Program-made: the position numbers and the translations under genes
Part shown: positions 1 through 14,696 of the stretch, one piece after another
Numbering within the stretch: position 1 is the stretch's first letter
Layout: each line of letters opens with the position of its first letter
Assembly: GCF_047496725.1 (NCBI RefSeq)
Contig: NC_132974.1
Coordinates: forward strand, 6,810,001 to 6,874,000
Direction: 5' to 3'
Length of the DNA: 64,000 nucleotides
Source of the DNA: Anoplolepis gracilipes
Taxonomy: Eukaryota > Arthropoda > Insecta > Hymenoptera > Formicidae
Notes under the pieces: generated by a model
What the model was told of the DNA's origin: nothing
The model's database searches: none
The model's input: the letters and a program-made list of their open reading frames with translations, nothing else

Positions 1-3000
1 ACTCCCGTTATAGCTAACGTTTAGAAAGAATATAAAGGCATCACGAATCGTTAAATAATATACTTCTTCTTGTTGCGTAATTACAAACGCTTCGCATTAA
101 TCGGTGTAATCTTCAGCCGCTACTGTTCCGCTACTGCTTACATTTATCCTTTCCTCTACGGCCTTGCTCAAGTAGTACGAAAATCACATACCTACTCAAA
201 TACCGGATACTCAAATACTTAATTTTTTATTGTTATATATTCCATCTCATTGATTTAATTGTCGTTTACTAAGCGATGTGCAAAAAAGAGTTTTCTTCTT
301 AAAAAAATCTCAAGCTCCTCTTCATTGATTCTTATAGAAAATAATTAGCGATTGATAAAACTCGTAAATCACTTTACGAATCATATGTTAATTCTGTTAT
401 TTACAACAATACAATATTCTACACTGTCGTAGTATGATTTTAACACCAATATGTCTTTGTCAGCAGGAAAGTAACGTACAAATCATTATTATTCGTAGGA
501 TGTTAAGACGATGCTCGAACTCTGCGAGAGGATATATATCGGTAACGATATAACAGGATCGAAAGTTCTTAATCAATGCAACGTGTCGAGTGATAAAAGA
601 AGAGCACCGGTGAATCCATGAGATAACGGTGATTTTATTCCGGTTGCTTTTGCCTGCCATTAATACGCCAGTTACAAGGGTCGCAAGCAACATTATAAAT
701 AAATCACTGATCATTAGTGATCATTAGCGGTTCACAATTCTGTCGATCGAAAGTCGTAGAAACGACGGAAATCGCAAGATGACAGAGGGAAGAAGGCTGG
801 TACAGATCGTCGAGGATTAGTACACGCGGAGCATGAGGCACGTATGCCGATAAGTATCTTAGTTAGTGCCCTCTTCGGTACTTTCTCTGCCGGTACTTCC
901 TGGATCCGACTAGATTATTATGCCCAGCGGGGGAACGATGTTTTTCGGTTGCAATCGGATTGGTATGCCTTGACGGCTCTGTACAAAACGCTTTGCAAAA
1001 CTTTCTTTGAGGATGATAGTTTTGGTATAAACCATTTTACACAAGTAGAAAAGCATCATAATTTTTGCTTAATTCAATTAAAATTATTTTAAAATCTTTT
1101 TCAGAATTTATAATGAATTAATTTTTATATCGTTCAATTTACAATCTTATTTATCTGAATTAATAATTAATAATTAATATGTATATACATATACCTTTTT
1201 GATAAAAAAATGCATTACAATATTTATGTTTTATTCGTAAATATATGTTGACAATGCATTTATGTTATTTATATAAAGCAAATAGTCTTGCACATGTTTC
1301 TTGAAAATAAAATACACTGACTCCTTTATGCGAGTCTTGTGTCGCGTATTATAATTTTTATTTTAGTGACATGATGCAAGAAGGCAAAACGAATCGCGTA
1401 ATAAGAGTGAAGGCGCGTTCAGTGACAGTAATATAATCGGATATCGAGGATCACGAACTTGTGAGCATCGACTGAATGATTACAAATCGCAGGAGAACCA
1501 TTTCTTTTAAAAGCAACGTCTACCTTTGGAATTCGGTATGTCTCTGGCAGTGTTGTTTATATCAACCGTACGTCGCTGAGTAATCGATAGCACGGAAGCG
1601 ATTGATCGCGCATCACGTACTGACTCTCTCGAGAAAGCTAAGCGATTACTCAGAGAGAAAATGAACGAGTTAGAATGAATTGAAATAAACCCTCAAGAAG
1701 CGAAACTCCATATACCCATGTTTTTAATTTCAAACTTGAAAATATTATTTTAATTTTTTAAATCTCATGATCGATTTTATTGTTTTCAGAAACTGTTTTT
1801 AATGTCTCTCTCTCTCTTGATTGTTTGATATTAAAATCAATTACAGAAAACAACTTGTATTATTTTATAAATCACTAAATATATGTAAGTAATTATTCTA
1901 ATAGAAATTAAAATAATTTCGACGAACCTATATATTTTTTAATTAAATTAGAATAATAATTGGAACGCGTTTTAAATTCTGCTTTCCGTTGAAGTGCTCG
2001 TACCTCCTGGAGCGTATCGATGTAGAAGATGCTGCGAAAAGCAATGAATTATTTATAACGTCACGCGGTATACAAATTGTGCACACTATCCGAGAATTAC
2101 CGTTATACATACGTTTTCGGTAATCTTGAAAGGACGATTAAATCGATGTCCCGCAGAGCATGGCCACGTGATTATTTACATAAATAATTTTACGGTTCGG
2201 TACATCAGCGTACAAAGTGTTCGCGTGTGTTGTTATTTTATTATCGATCATTGTACACTTTTTCGATCTACATTCCACAGATACTATCCGCAAATCGTAA
2301 CGAGCTATGCAATTTTTTCTTCCATTAAGTCCCGTTTGATTATAATGATGCAAAAATTATTAATTGATTTATTATTTATTTCAGTTATTTTAATATGTTA
2401 TTTCACAGTTTACTGTCAAATTACATTTTATAGAATGGACTTGTTATTGCAAAAAGAAATGATACATATAAAAATCATGAGTATATAAGGTTTAATTTTA
2501 AATTCGCAAATTTCACACCCACACGGTATTTGTTTTATTCTTGAAACATTATGTGATTTGATCTAATGCTATATGTATATCTCGCGGTAGCTAATAATTG
2601 ATTGCAATCAATTCTCGTTTACTACTTCATAACGACTGTTGATATTATGCTGACAAATATCGCTCGACAATCAGTCATTTCGAATCGATTTGTATTCGTC
2701 GAGCTGATGAAGCAGCCAGGAGGAAAAGAGAAGGAAAGGATAAGATCTTTTATTAACCCGGATGTTTCCTTGCGCGTGTGACTGTCATCTTTGAGATATC
2801 GAAACGAGTTCCAAGTTTATCTGTATGCGACTTCCGGCAATCTGCTCTCTATTATCCAGACTGTGCTAGATATAACACGAGCACGGAATACATTTTCCAG
2901 AGGATACTTCGCACAGAGTGCGGCGCTATCTGATCATAAGATTTAATTGTTTCCTCGAGTCCCTCTTTCCTTTGAAGGTGCTCAGCAATAATAACATAGT

Positions 3001-6000
3001 AACGTGAATTTTTACTTGTGTTATGAAAGATTTATAACAGATAAATTATTTGATAAACAATCAGATGTGTAAACACCTGTAACCTTTTCTATTTAGCGAC
3101 AATCTGCAAACAGATTGTTTAATGAAATTCGCACACAATAATATTAAACTGTAAATAATATATACAATAAATAAATAGATAAGTCTGTATCGAAATTCGA
3201 CGTCGAGATAAAGAAACCATTGAAAGAAACTCATATTAATTATTGCTACAATAACTTTCTTTTTACTATTATTTTTACAGCTATTTAATTAGGTTCATCT
3301 AATTAATCGTTATACGATAGTTGCTTGAAGTTAAAATGAAACATATTCGCTCGCGAGAGCCGCGGTTGATGGAATAATGTTAAAATGTAGAGATAATTAT
3401 GGGATGTGTGAATCAAGAAAGAAAATTATAAAAATGTTGCAATTATGACGAATACATGACGTAGGGAGGAGGAGGAAAGAAAGTCCCTCTTGCTCGCAAT
3501 AGCAGTAGTCGCGTATCCATGAAGCTGCAGCAACAGGTGCAAACGACGAACGATAAGAGTAATTATAGGTAATAAACTGAAATGACAGACTATGACGATC
3601 CATGCAGGATACGCATTCTCATTTATATTCGCCGTTCGTTTATCGTGTTATGATCAATAGGTTTGTTGATAAAAAATAAATTCGCAGACGAAGCGTTGTT
3701 TCAACGCTATTATTAAATTAAGTGCGTCCTCTGGTCTAGCATATTGTGCTCATTTGAGTTTTTTGCAATTTCTTATCTAATTAAGATTAATGCAGATCAA
3801 TGTAAGTGTTTGTTTCGCTTTGCAGGCTCGCGTTTTTACTTTTACTTCTACTTCGTTAAAATTATTTCATATTTTACGAGATCTACTACTGGTTTTCTTA
3901 TTAAAACAGTTGCATAATTATTTTTACTTTTTACTAAACATTAATTTTTGATTACTCCACATATTTATTGCTTGATTACACTGAAAATAATCGCGAACGC
4001 ACGCAGTCAAATGCATTTATGCCTATTGAAATACACTCTAGGAGTGAGTGCACTCACGCACACATCTCGACATTTATTGCACACAAACATAATCATCACG
4101 GTGCAATTTCTTAGTGAGTTTTCTCCTTCGTTACTCTTACTCGTGTATGAATATTAATGTTGAAGCAACTAACCGAGTTAATGGCTTATTAAATATAACC
4201 TGCACATTAGAAGTATAAAATTCCGATCTTTCGGTAATCAAGCTTTCGCAATTAATCGAATGTACAATATCAATTTTGCGTTTAAATGTATATTTAATTA
4301 AGATATTCACGTCGTGGGTGCGATGTTGTTTTTATTAATAAAGCTGGAATGAGTAACGGATTTTTCGACGATCGTCCCGGTGCGCGGCATCCGACAAAAT
4401 AAAAGATCATGCATGATTGATGATTAATTGATTATACACGTGTCTAATGACGAAGTTTGCGTGTAACCTGTGGCTCGCTGCTCACTGGATCATTATCAAT
4501 CATGAAAATGAACGCTCCTGACAGCGAGAAAGAGAGCATAGGGCGTAAAGAAAACAGCGATTAATATGAATTAGTTCTTTTACTGAGGAAGAAACGAAGC
4601 GGGGACCGCGGGGAAAGTAGCAGGATAATATTGTTTCGTTATAAATGACACGAGTTCGATAAGCAAACAATTTCGTTCCGCGCATCATTCAGCGTCACAA
4701 TGAGAGCAATTGGTGCTCCGCGGATGCGGATGCGGATCAACGTAAAGCCAAAATTTTTTTCTACCGTATCAAATTGCCAGATATTCCGAAGAAACCATGC
4801 TAATGTCAATGACAAAAAATATCATGTACTTAATGGTCATCATTAATTGTACATTATCGAAAAATTGATTCATTATGATTAAAAAACTTTAATTACAACT
4901 TTAAAGTTACGTAAAGTCTCACGGTAAGATATCATATGTATATTCGGATGGTTCGAGACGTGCTTTTTCTTTGGCAACCTTAATGATATGGTAGAAGAAA
5001 GATTTCATTCGGATCTTTTTAGTGAGATCACGAATTATCCCCTTAATGCATCTCAGTTTAACAATCACAATTCTTCAGGTGGGTTTATCATAAAATTTTT
5101 CTATTATTAATTAATATAAAATGAGAAAAGGTTTCGTCAAGAATTTTTGCCCTTGTCAAATTATATGCAATATTTCTCGTAAACAATGTACTATCAAGAT
5201 AAAAAAAGCCATAAAAATTTATCAATTGTATAAAATACATTTATTAGCTTAAGACAGAAAATTCGTTTATATATATGCTCTATATCTTCACGTATACACG
5301 TAGACACGCATGATGCGTACACACGTGCTCATCCGCTACGCCACGCATGTACCAGGTGACATGCGTGTGCACGAGTGGTTCGACCGGTATCCGCCATATT
5401 TGGCTGGGCCCCACGCATACACACATAAAGTACAGACGTAGAAACCTGGGGAGAAGAGGTCATGCTCACGAAAGATATCGACATAAAGATACGATATTTC
5501 GCAAGACGATAAGCTAGCGATATCTTAAAACGAGCTATCAAAAAGACTTCGAAAAATTTTTGATATCCGCTCTTTTATAAATATCAAACTGGTATTGCGA
5601 GATTTTGAGCAATTTACTAATAAATCAATAAAGGAAAAATTCATTGCAAAGCACATTAAACGAGTATAATTTACACGCATGACAAACGTATAAACTTTGT
5701 GTAATTATAATCCACGTTGAAAAAAAAAATTAATTCGTATTTTTCAAATTTTTTCTAAAGAAGAAAATTCTTTCAAATGTCCCTAGCTTAAAATAAATTA
5801 AATTTACAGCTAACGGCAAACACACAAGGTATTCAACAATTTTAAAGGGAATTCCTAGATCGCGCATTAAAAGGACCGATGATGAAAAAATGGTGAGTTT
5901 ATGATACGTCAAAATAATCGTTAAATACGCGATAAATGATTTTTGTCTGTCAATGGGTTGGGTCGCTATTCAAAGCTATCGCAAAAATGACATGTCAGGG

Positions 6001-9000
6001 TTCACTCCATCCACGTTTCATGTGCCACGTCCAGATAACTGTTCAAGACGTCGTTTAATTTGTGACAAGAAATTAAACGTTTACTGTTGTTGCCGTTTCA
6101 AACGAATTCGACATACCACATTGATCTTTGATCATTTCCTTTTTGATATCTTCGCACCTGCGGCAAAATGCATATCATTATCTCTCGCGTATGAATAATA
6201 ATCATACACGAAGGTGCTTGATCGAATGAAACTAGGATCGTCAAGCGAAACAATGAAAGGTGTAACGAAAAGTGCGAAGAGAAAGATACGTTAAAAAACG
6301 AAGAAACCATGATTCGCAAAAGGAAAAGATCTTTGCAGATAGCACATCTGGATAACTGACGGAAAAAAGTGTAGCCGTTACGTCAAACACGTACATCAGT
6401 GTACATTGATTATCTGTACCGGCACTCGATTCTAAGATAGCTATCTTAGGACTTTGATTTCTCTACTACATGATTAATGGAATTTTAATAGACCAAGTCA
6501 CGCATCCCTTTAGCGAATCACACCTCATCTCTCTTTAGATATTTTTGTTTTTGTTAATTCCACGTTACTTTTATTCGCACATTAATACACAACTCAAAGA
6601 TATTGACCTAAAAAACCGTTTCATTATAAATTATTCATTTTTTATATTAAATATGAAAACAAGATAATTTGACGTGACAAAGTAACTTTGTTTTTATTAT
6701 TACATATTTCGGCTTATATCGGATTTAATGAATTTTTTTATTTTGTTATGTGTGCTTATACGTATGTAACTGAATGTATGTGAAATTTACAGAGCGTTTT
6801 TTTTCCTTGGCGGTAGGTTGTTCTTTGTGAATTCAAGGGGGTGCATCGGACCTTCGCGTGTCGGGAAAAGCTCCGGTCGCTTTGCTGGAAACCGGAGCTC
6901 GGCCTTTTTGGCCTCTTCTCGGTGCTCTCGACGATGCTCTGTCCAACGCGTCCGTGTAGATCGGCAACCGGTTTTCCTATGGCCTCTCTCCCAACCGATC
7001 CCTCACTCCTACTCTCTCACTTCTACTTCTGTATTTCTCATTTCAGAACTCTACGCATTCTCCATATTCCATATTCTCATCCCTCACAGTACCATAACAC
7101 ACTACAGCGCCAACACATCTCTCCAAATTTATGTTTCCAAGAATAAGTACAGTCGGCAACGTGTTTTGCATTGTAAGGATATTGAATCATCATATATAAG
7201 TGTAAACATATGCGGTCCCTTTTGATTTTAATTATCCAGAGATGAGTGAGTGAGAGAAAGGAAAGGACGAGATAGACATTGGTGATTGAACGCATTCGCT
7301 TGATTCACTTTCTCATGAGTACTTATTTAGATGACACAAGTGTCACCATTTAAACATCAGTGAAAATAATTAAGAAATATTTAAAACTTTTATATACATT
7401 TAATAACTTTAAAAACTATATACTTTTATATACTTTTATAAACATTTTTTAAATATTTTTTAACAATTTTTTTATACAGATATATACGTCAAATTTATAC
7501 GATTTATTTTAAAAATAATCGCGTTACTGCTTTTTTCGTAATACAAGCCAGGAATGACTTAACAAATAGAGAAGCGATAAAAGAGGAGTCTCGCTATTCC
7601 ATATATTTTTTATCACAAAATAAAAATCGTACATACATGTAGCCATATTAAATGCGCAATTTCTTCTTGTAATCTTCGAGTTAATTTTTTTGTTAATTTC
7701 TAAAACGTCTAAATATCTAAACATTTCAACGTTGGACTTATAGCTTCTAATTAGCCACGGAACTGGCTGCTCCTTGTAATTCTCGTTATGCTTCATTCCT
7801 AGTCACGTATTTGAAAGCAATTATGAAGAGCAGAGACGACTCGGTGAAACTGTTTTGCTTTACCCTTTTTTTTCATTCGATGAACGTTTTCGCTTTCTGA
7901 TAAAACTCCCTGCGGTTTCTAGGCTGGATAATGAATAAATAATAACTTTATGACTCGCACATGGGAAAAATTCCGCAAGCAACAGCTATACAAAAACGTT
8001 AGGAAGCGAGTGGTTTTGAAACCGCGAGAAATCTCATTATCTTTGAACACGCGCGAGTGCGGCCTGACGCTTCATTTTAACAGAGCGCGCGTCAATTTTC
8101 TGCATGACTCCATTCTCTTCGCGTTGTCGACTTTTTTAATCCACCATCGATAATATGCGCATAGCTTTAGGGCGGAAGCAATACAAAGAGTCCGTTCGCG
8201 AATCGAAATACTTGCGGTTCGCACATTTGTGATCTAACAATTAAGTATAATATTAATAACCGTGATAGCGATAAAATAAGCGCAGCAAGAGTAAGCTACT
8301 TAAATCGAGCATTTCACCTTCTCTTTTCTCGTAATCTTCTACTCACGCACATTGGCCGCAAAACTAAGTGTTTCAGCATCCCCATCTACAGAACGATGCA
8401 ACTTCTCGAAGAGATTATCTCAAAGATTTTTAAGAAAATCTGGTTAATGAAGAAAAAGAGGAGTATAACTTTTGCGATTCTACATCAAGTTATCTTACTC
8501 TGTAAATTGATATTTACTGAGTAAGATAAGACAGCTTTGCTAAATAAACCTTCTGATCGAAAAATGATTATTATGTAAATATTTTTCGCAGCTTTACAGA
8601 CAATACAAATAACATTTCTTTTATCGGAACAATTTTTAATTTCTTTTAACGACGCGAAATCATTAAAATAAGAATAAAAGGTTTAATATTAGTTTATTTT
8701 TTTAAACCATTTTGGATTGCAAAAAATTATCTTTTTATATCATTTACGTTACATTGTAGACTCGGATACGTTCCAAAAGGAAGAATCGCCAACGTACACA
8801 GGCAACCTTTAATCTTCGATCGTTCTTTCCCGTTACGAACGCATTAGTGCGAGAGCTACCTTATATTGTTTGGTTCTCCCTTTAATTCCCGGACGGTAGC
8901 CAGTTAAGATCGCACTGCGGATTCTGGCAAAGAACGAAGGGTGAATGAGAATAAGAAGTGCGTAATCATAACCACGGAAAATTGCATTTCCGCTTAATTA

Positions 9001-9497
9001 TAACCCATTATATATGTACCTGAATAATCAATTTCGCCGACTTCGCGAATGAGAATTCGACGTAACCCTCGACAGGGGGTAACGATACGATAAAGGAAGT
9101 CGATCGTGGTCTATCTATTACAACGAAGGTTTAATACAAATATGAATTACAGCGAGCAAGGAAGAGAAAGAAATCTGAGATCGGTTTTCTCTATTATTAC
9201 AAATCTATTAACAAATTTATTAAAGATTTATTAAAATTAAAATCAATATTGACTGCTTCAAATATTATAAAAAAAAACACAGCGTGTTTCTCTGCAAACT
9301 CTTGATATAATACTTTTACACCGAGCATGTTTTCATTAATCGTTTTAATTTACGTAACGATTGGCAATGTTCTAGTGCAAATATAGTCACGGTAATGTTG
9401 AAAGATCTTGGTAGAGTTATGGCATGATTCATCGCTGAATTGATTACTCAAACCCGACGCAAGTCACACGAGACGAGTGCACAAATTTCCACGAGGA

Positions 9498-9530
<33 letters not shown>

Positions 9531-10849
9531 GAAAGAGAATCGACACGCGGAGTAATTATTTTTTCCATGCGTGTTTTTTTATGCAATTCTGCGCGCAATC
9601 ACACTAATTTCACCCTTGTGAAACCACACAATTCATTCAACGTCTATCTAGTTGTTATTAAGGTTAATTAATTGTACGTCAACACGAAGACTCAGCAGTG
9701 CAAACAATTGGAGTAACCTCGATTCCCAAAGCAAGCCATTGAACTTGCAAATCGGTCATTTCAATTAATATCTAATGAATACAATAATGTATTTAATGGT
9801 TTAATTAAAAAAATAATTAACTTCGTTTAAAAAATATCGATAATTTTCAATTAATTTTCCTCTGTGTCTTTTTGTTTATTTAAAACAATGTTGTCCTTAA
9901 CGAATAATTAACTCCCGTCTTCTTCTAATTGCAAGTGTCGCGCGATTACAAACTTCATTAACTATGGTTATTTTTTAATTGCACATTGCATCAAGGATAT
10001 GCCATGCAAGCGCGCGCATTGTTTGCGCACAGCTCGCATGAATTTCACTTCCGAGAAAATCGTCTTAAACGAGAAGGCATATCTCGTAATATTGCGTGAT
10101 AGACATAAGAAAAGGTTTGCAGCCGTTAAATATGATCCGGAAACATATCGGTGAATTCATTCTTTGCAGCTGTTTATTTTTAAGACACGATATTCGCGCT
10201 TGTCACGTTGCGAAAAAAGGCTTCTTAGTTACAAAAACTAATCGCATTCTACCTGCAGGTTCATTGTCGTTTTGTTCTATCACTGTCGGACATTATCATT
10301 TTTATAAATAGTCGAACCGTGAAGCGAGTAGAAAAGAAACGTCACAGTAACGAGCTTAAAGTCAGTCATAACGAGCGCATTGCGCGACGCATGAGAGAAC
10401 GTTTCAACCTTGACTGGCGCTTCAGGTAACTATGATCCTCGTGATACTTTGTGGGCATCGCAATCTAGGACATGCTATTTAGATGCGCGTGCGTCAGGTG
10501 CTTCGAAACTTTATGATGCATTCTGACAGATAGATTATACGGCTTATTATGCCCTATCATGATTGATATTATAATCGGTTTGGAATATAGACAAAAGTGT
10601 GTCACTTTCACGTTCGCAAAGTAAATATTTTACTGTCCTATAAATATTTTATATTCCTTATTATGATAATTTTTTTTAACTACAGCGTGGACTAGAATAT
10701 CTATTCGTAAGTAAATATATTTTAGCGATGTGCGTGCATTTCTTATATAATTTCTCTCTTTAAAACTTTTATTATTATATTAAATAAAATGACGATGAAA
10801 AATGATGACAAAAATTACTATCGCTATTAAATTTAGACATATTGCTCAC
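1..10849. other. Gene-poor region, probably intron or intergenic
   Basis: I see no convincing coding exon here. The region is AT-rich with many short open frames that lack domain similarity or paired splice signals. It lies downstream, on the minus strand, of the signal-peptide exon at 10850-10922, so part of it may be the first intron of that gene. A minus-strand frame at 460-714 begins with a hydrophobic stretch that could be a signal peptide, but nothing else supports it. A GA microsatellite lies near 9496. Confidence 0.5.
9496..9535. repeat. (GA)n microsatellite
   Basis: About fourteen uninterrupted GA dinucleotides are followed by imperfect GATA/GAAA units. It is a simple sequence repeat with no adjacent gene. 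Confidence 0.9.
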
Positions 10850-10922
10850 CATTGGCGCGTACAAGCCCAACGAGGCATATCCAGCACAGGGCCAGTCTCC
10901 AGAAACGGTCAGCCATGTCCAT
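10850..10922 (-). CDS. First coding exon of a secreted or membrane protein (signal peptide only)
   Basis: On the minus strand, an ATG at 10922-10920 opens 24 codons ending in a strong donor (G|GTGAGC, GT at 10849-10848), so the intron is phase 1. The peptide reads as a classic signal sequence: MDMADRFWR, a hydrophobic core rich in L, C, I and V, then LVRAN with an A-x-A-like cleavage area. A second in-frame ATG at 10916 would drop only two residues. A phase-1 intron just after the signal peptide is common in modular extracellular proteins. The exon is preceded by a GC-rich stretch (to about 11310) that fits a 5' UTR and promoter. No following exon could be recognised between here and position 1, so the gene is partial and its family unknown. 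Confidence 0.6.
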
Positions 10923-11310
10923 TCTCCGGATAATTACGAAACGCTCGCGGACTGTGTACTCGCGATCCACGTCGAGAGCAAATAAGTAAATAAAGAAAGA
11001 GGAAAGAAGAAAATGGAAGGAAAGGAAGAGGGTTCGAATATTTTCGTATTATTCGCGAGGAACTTTCATTTAGTCGTACATTCTCGACTCTTTGCGTAGG
11101 AACGACTCTCTCACCGTCCGCGGGACCTTGCGTCACAAATAAGCCCGTCGGTGAAAAGAATCGAAGACCGGAATGGGCCTTGATGAAGACGCGCGAGCGA
11201 TGTTCCCCGTGCGAGCACGCGAAAGACACTGACGGGCCCAGCGAGTGGCGGAAGAGTTTGAACCGTCAGCGGACCCAGACCCCAGACCCCAGACTGCAGC
11301 ATCGGCCAGT
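10923..11310 (-). promoter_or_regulatory. GC-rich 5' UTR/promoter region of the signal-peptide exon
   Basis: This stretch is clearly richer in G, C and CpG than the DNA around it and sits immediately upstream of the signal-peptide exon on the minus strand. Open frames across it (10909-11302) look like by-products of composition. The distal end holds a short 7-bp tandem repeat of CCAGACC type (about 11273-11294). No TATA box was found. Confidence 0.4.
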
Positions 11311-14300
11311 GGCGTAGAAGTGTAGCAGATACACTATAATGTAACTATAAGATAACTTTATACAATTTTAATTAAATGGTAAAAATTGATTGGTGCAAAT
11401 TATCAGATTGAATCTTTTATTCACTCCAAGCTAAAATTCAATGGAGACTTAAATGAGACTGAGATGAATGAATAAATACCGATGAATTGATATTACGCAT
11501 GAAGATAATTGTAGTAATGATAATTTCCTCATCTTGTACGAATATTTCTTTTTCTTCATTTATTACAATGAGAAATATATAATTAAAAATATATAATTTA
11601 CTTTGAATTTGCTATCAGAAATTTGAGCACCATATTTATTAGAATTAAACTATTCTTTCCTTACTAATTACGTTAGCCAATCAATGAATCATTGAGCATG
11701 TCTATCATTATAGTGGATATGATAGGCCTCATACCACGCCATTGTTATTGAGAAACAAAAGACACATGGATGAGAAAGTGGCAGTCACGAACCAATTGCA
11801 AAGGTAGAATCGCGCGAATGTGTATGTATTGGCATGTGTTAGTGCACGCTTATCTGGTAACTGGAATGTGTGCTTGCGGGCTGTAGAATATAATTACAAT
11901 AAGATTACAACAAATCTCGCGTTAATTGATTTATAGATTTATCGATATATCGAGTAGAATTCATCGATGTATCTTAGATGAAGGCGGGTCCTTCCATCCT
12001 ACAGTCAATTCCATCGCGCCGATAGAATATACGGGATCCAATGGTTTCGGGCTTTAGAGAGACGTCGTCTCTTAATATACTAGGATGAGTCGAAAGTCGA
12101 TTCGGCAAAGAAACGTTCACAGACTTGTCCTCAATTCTTTTTTTTATTCTCGAAACACGAACAGACGATGTTTTTAACGTAGGCGGTAGGGCCAACGGCA
12201 CCTCTCGCTCTGGGCCTTACATGGATGCATCGTGAGTCACTGCCCAAAGCGGCGTATGTAAATGTATTCTGCTTACTTTGTTCATACGTTCAGGATGTGA
12301 TGACCAACGTCGTAAATAAAGAGTGAGTTTTAAAAAAACATATAAGGACGACATTTATCACGATAAATTACCGTAATGTATAATGACTTAAAAAGATTAA
12401 ACTCCTAAAAAGTGTAAATTAACATAAAAGAAAAAAATATATCATAGAAAGATATATAAATATATACATTTTTTTTCACTTACGGGAATGCGTAAAATCT
12501 ATATTTATGTTCTCCGAACCACACTGTCTTTTACGACGAAGAGTCAATAATGTCAACGTGGTAATTTGACAAGGGAAGAGACGAATGTAAATTTACTTAT
12601 GCCTCCAGGAGCTTCGAGAACTACGAAGTCTTGATGAGGCCCAGACATGTCCTGGGAATATCATCGGTTACGAGAATACCATTTTGTGGTACTTGGTAAG
12701 AGTTCGTATACGCTCGTGTACATATCATATTTTTAGTCATTATTCCTTGGGCCTCGGGTGAAAGTGTTCGACTACATGTTTCGCAACACGGTATCAAAAC
12801 CGCAACGAGACCTCGTATCAATATAAAAAAGAACTAAATGTTTTCAATGTTTTCTATTTCTGATGATTCATTAATAACAATTTGCAATAATTTATAATAC
12901 AATTTTAATAATGCATCTTATAAAAAATAGACCAGGATCTAAAACGGAGACTTGTGGTTTTATAATTTTTAAATCAATAAGTTATATATTCAGATTGAAG
13001 TAGATTAAATTCAAATTAATTTAATAATTTTTTAATAACTATAACATAATTTATCTAATTTTTTTAAAAATATTTGCCATGTTTTAATAGTTAAATATTT
13101 TAATAGAAAATATTATAACATAAAAATTATGAAATGTTTTGGATGACTTATAATATTTTTTACTAACTTTCGATGTGTACTGTAATAAAAATATTATAAT
13201 AAAGTTGATTAAACATGTATGTTTGATACACATTTGTGAATAATTATTTCATTAAGTTTATTAATTTTACAGGGAAAATGGAAAAATAGTATAAAAAACT
13301 ATAATTTACATAATTTACTATATTATTTATATAATTTATATAATTTATAAAATTCATATTTTTTCTAGTAAATATATATAATAAATCAAAAAAAGTTAAT
13401 TTCAAAAAAGTAAAAAAAGAAACAAATATCTATATAATTTATAAAATTTATATTTTTTCTAGTAAATATATAATAAATCAAAAAAAAAGATAAGATAATT
13501 TAAAAGAAAAAAAAGAAACAAATATCTATTATTATCAAAAAATCACATCTTTAATGAAGGTGCTTTGTGCCAAAGAATACTTCGTTAATTAAGCATTAAA
13601 CCAGCGTTAATCTCGATCAAGAGGGGCAGCCGGCCGAGCAGAACGTCCGGCAAGCGGCGGCGTGTATACAGTTTATTGTTTTTTCCGGTATATTCGACCG
13701 AAGCAATATTAATCAAACACGCCGTGCAATTTAAATTCCCGTTAATCCGCCGGAGACTTCGACGGATCGCCACTCGCGCGAGTATTGTCTCTTCCTTTCT
13801 CGGGAATATCATGGCCACGCAGGGGTAATCGATAATTACTATCGCGCGACGGCATTAATGAAATGCAAATAATTGACGAAATGAAACGAAAAACCTCCGA
13901 GAATGTAATCGCCATATCTCCGATGACGCTAATAAATCCACGATAATGGCATGCCCTTTTGCGGAAACAACAACTTCCACTGTTTCTCGGCCTCATTAAA
14001 GAACTCTCCCTCTTCCTTTTTTTTTTTTTTTTTCAGTGCGACGGAACACTCTGCGCTTAATCGTGGATACTAATTACAGCCTTCACAGGCTAATGAAATA
14101 ATCTTACTACGCGTAGCTCGGGTGGCTGCTGACTTCCTTGAGAACTTTTTCAGCACGTCGCGAGAACGCTTTATTAGTCGCGGGACAGAAATGGCTAGAC
14201 CACGCGATGGCGAATTAATCTCGTGGGATTAGCCAATCCTTATTAAGACGTATCGTTCGTTGATTGACTAGTTTTTTTCCTCGTTTAACAATCATAAATT

Positions 14301-14696
14301 ATTGGCACGAATCTCAGCTATTACGCACGCTTTTTTTTATGTATCGAATCTTGATTAAAAAACAGCAAAATATGACTTGAATAATATGTATATTTTACAA
14401 AAATAAATACATGACGTTCAACGTCCCTATCTTTGAACGAGATACAATACAATTTATGTACAATCCACGATATACATATATATATATATTAATTTACTTC
14501 ACAATCATATCGCTTTCCGTTTCAACGCGTACGTAAAATGTACGATAACAGTTTAAAATAGCAAAAGAATTGAGAATTTTAAGCTAGCGATAAATACGAG
14601 TAAAGATATTTTATCATGTACTTTACTGTCTTTGATGAATATAAAATATCTTCCTAAATGTTACGCGAGTATTATTTTTGTCATATTAATAAAATT
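11311..14696. other. Intergenic region with a GC-rich, motif-dense island
   Basis: No gene is supported. The stretch 12400-13560 is extremely AT-rich and holds a tandem duplication of about 94 bp. From about 13570 to 14270 the composition changes to GC-rich sequence interspersed with many ATTA/TTAAT cores, and open frames there show no protein similarity I recognise. A poly-T run lies near 14017. This could be regulatory DNA for either neighbour. Confidence 0.5.
13339..13530. repeat. Tandem duplication, about 94-bp unit
   Basis: Two adjacent copies share, in the same order, a TATAATTTATAAAATT block, a TTTTTTCTAG block, a TAATAAATCAAAA block and an AGAAACAAATATCTAT block. The TCTAG landmarks are at 13364 and 13458, an offset of 94 bp. 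The copies differ by small substitutions and A-run lengths. It is non-coding. Confidence 0.8.

Noticed and set aside
460..714. Minus-strand frame starting with a possible signal peptide
   Set aside because: Apart from a hydrophobic start there is no donor, domain or promoter evidence.
6818..7225. Two overlapping plus-strand frames of 101 and 135 codons
   Set aside because: They lie in a C/T-rich stretch, disagree with each other in frame and have no domain, signal peptide or splice partner.
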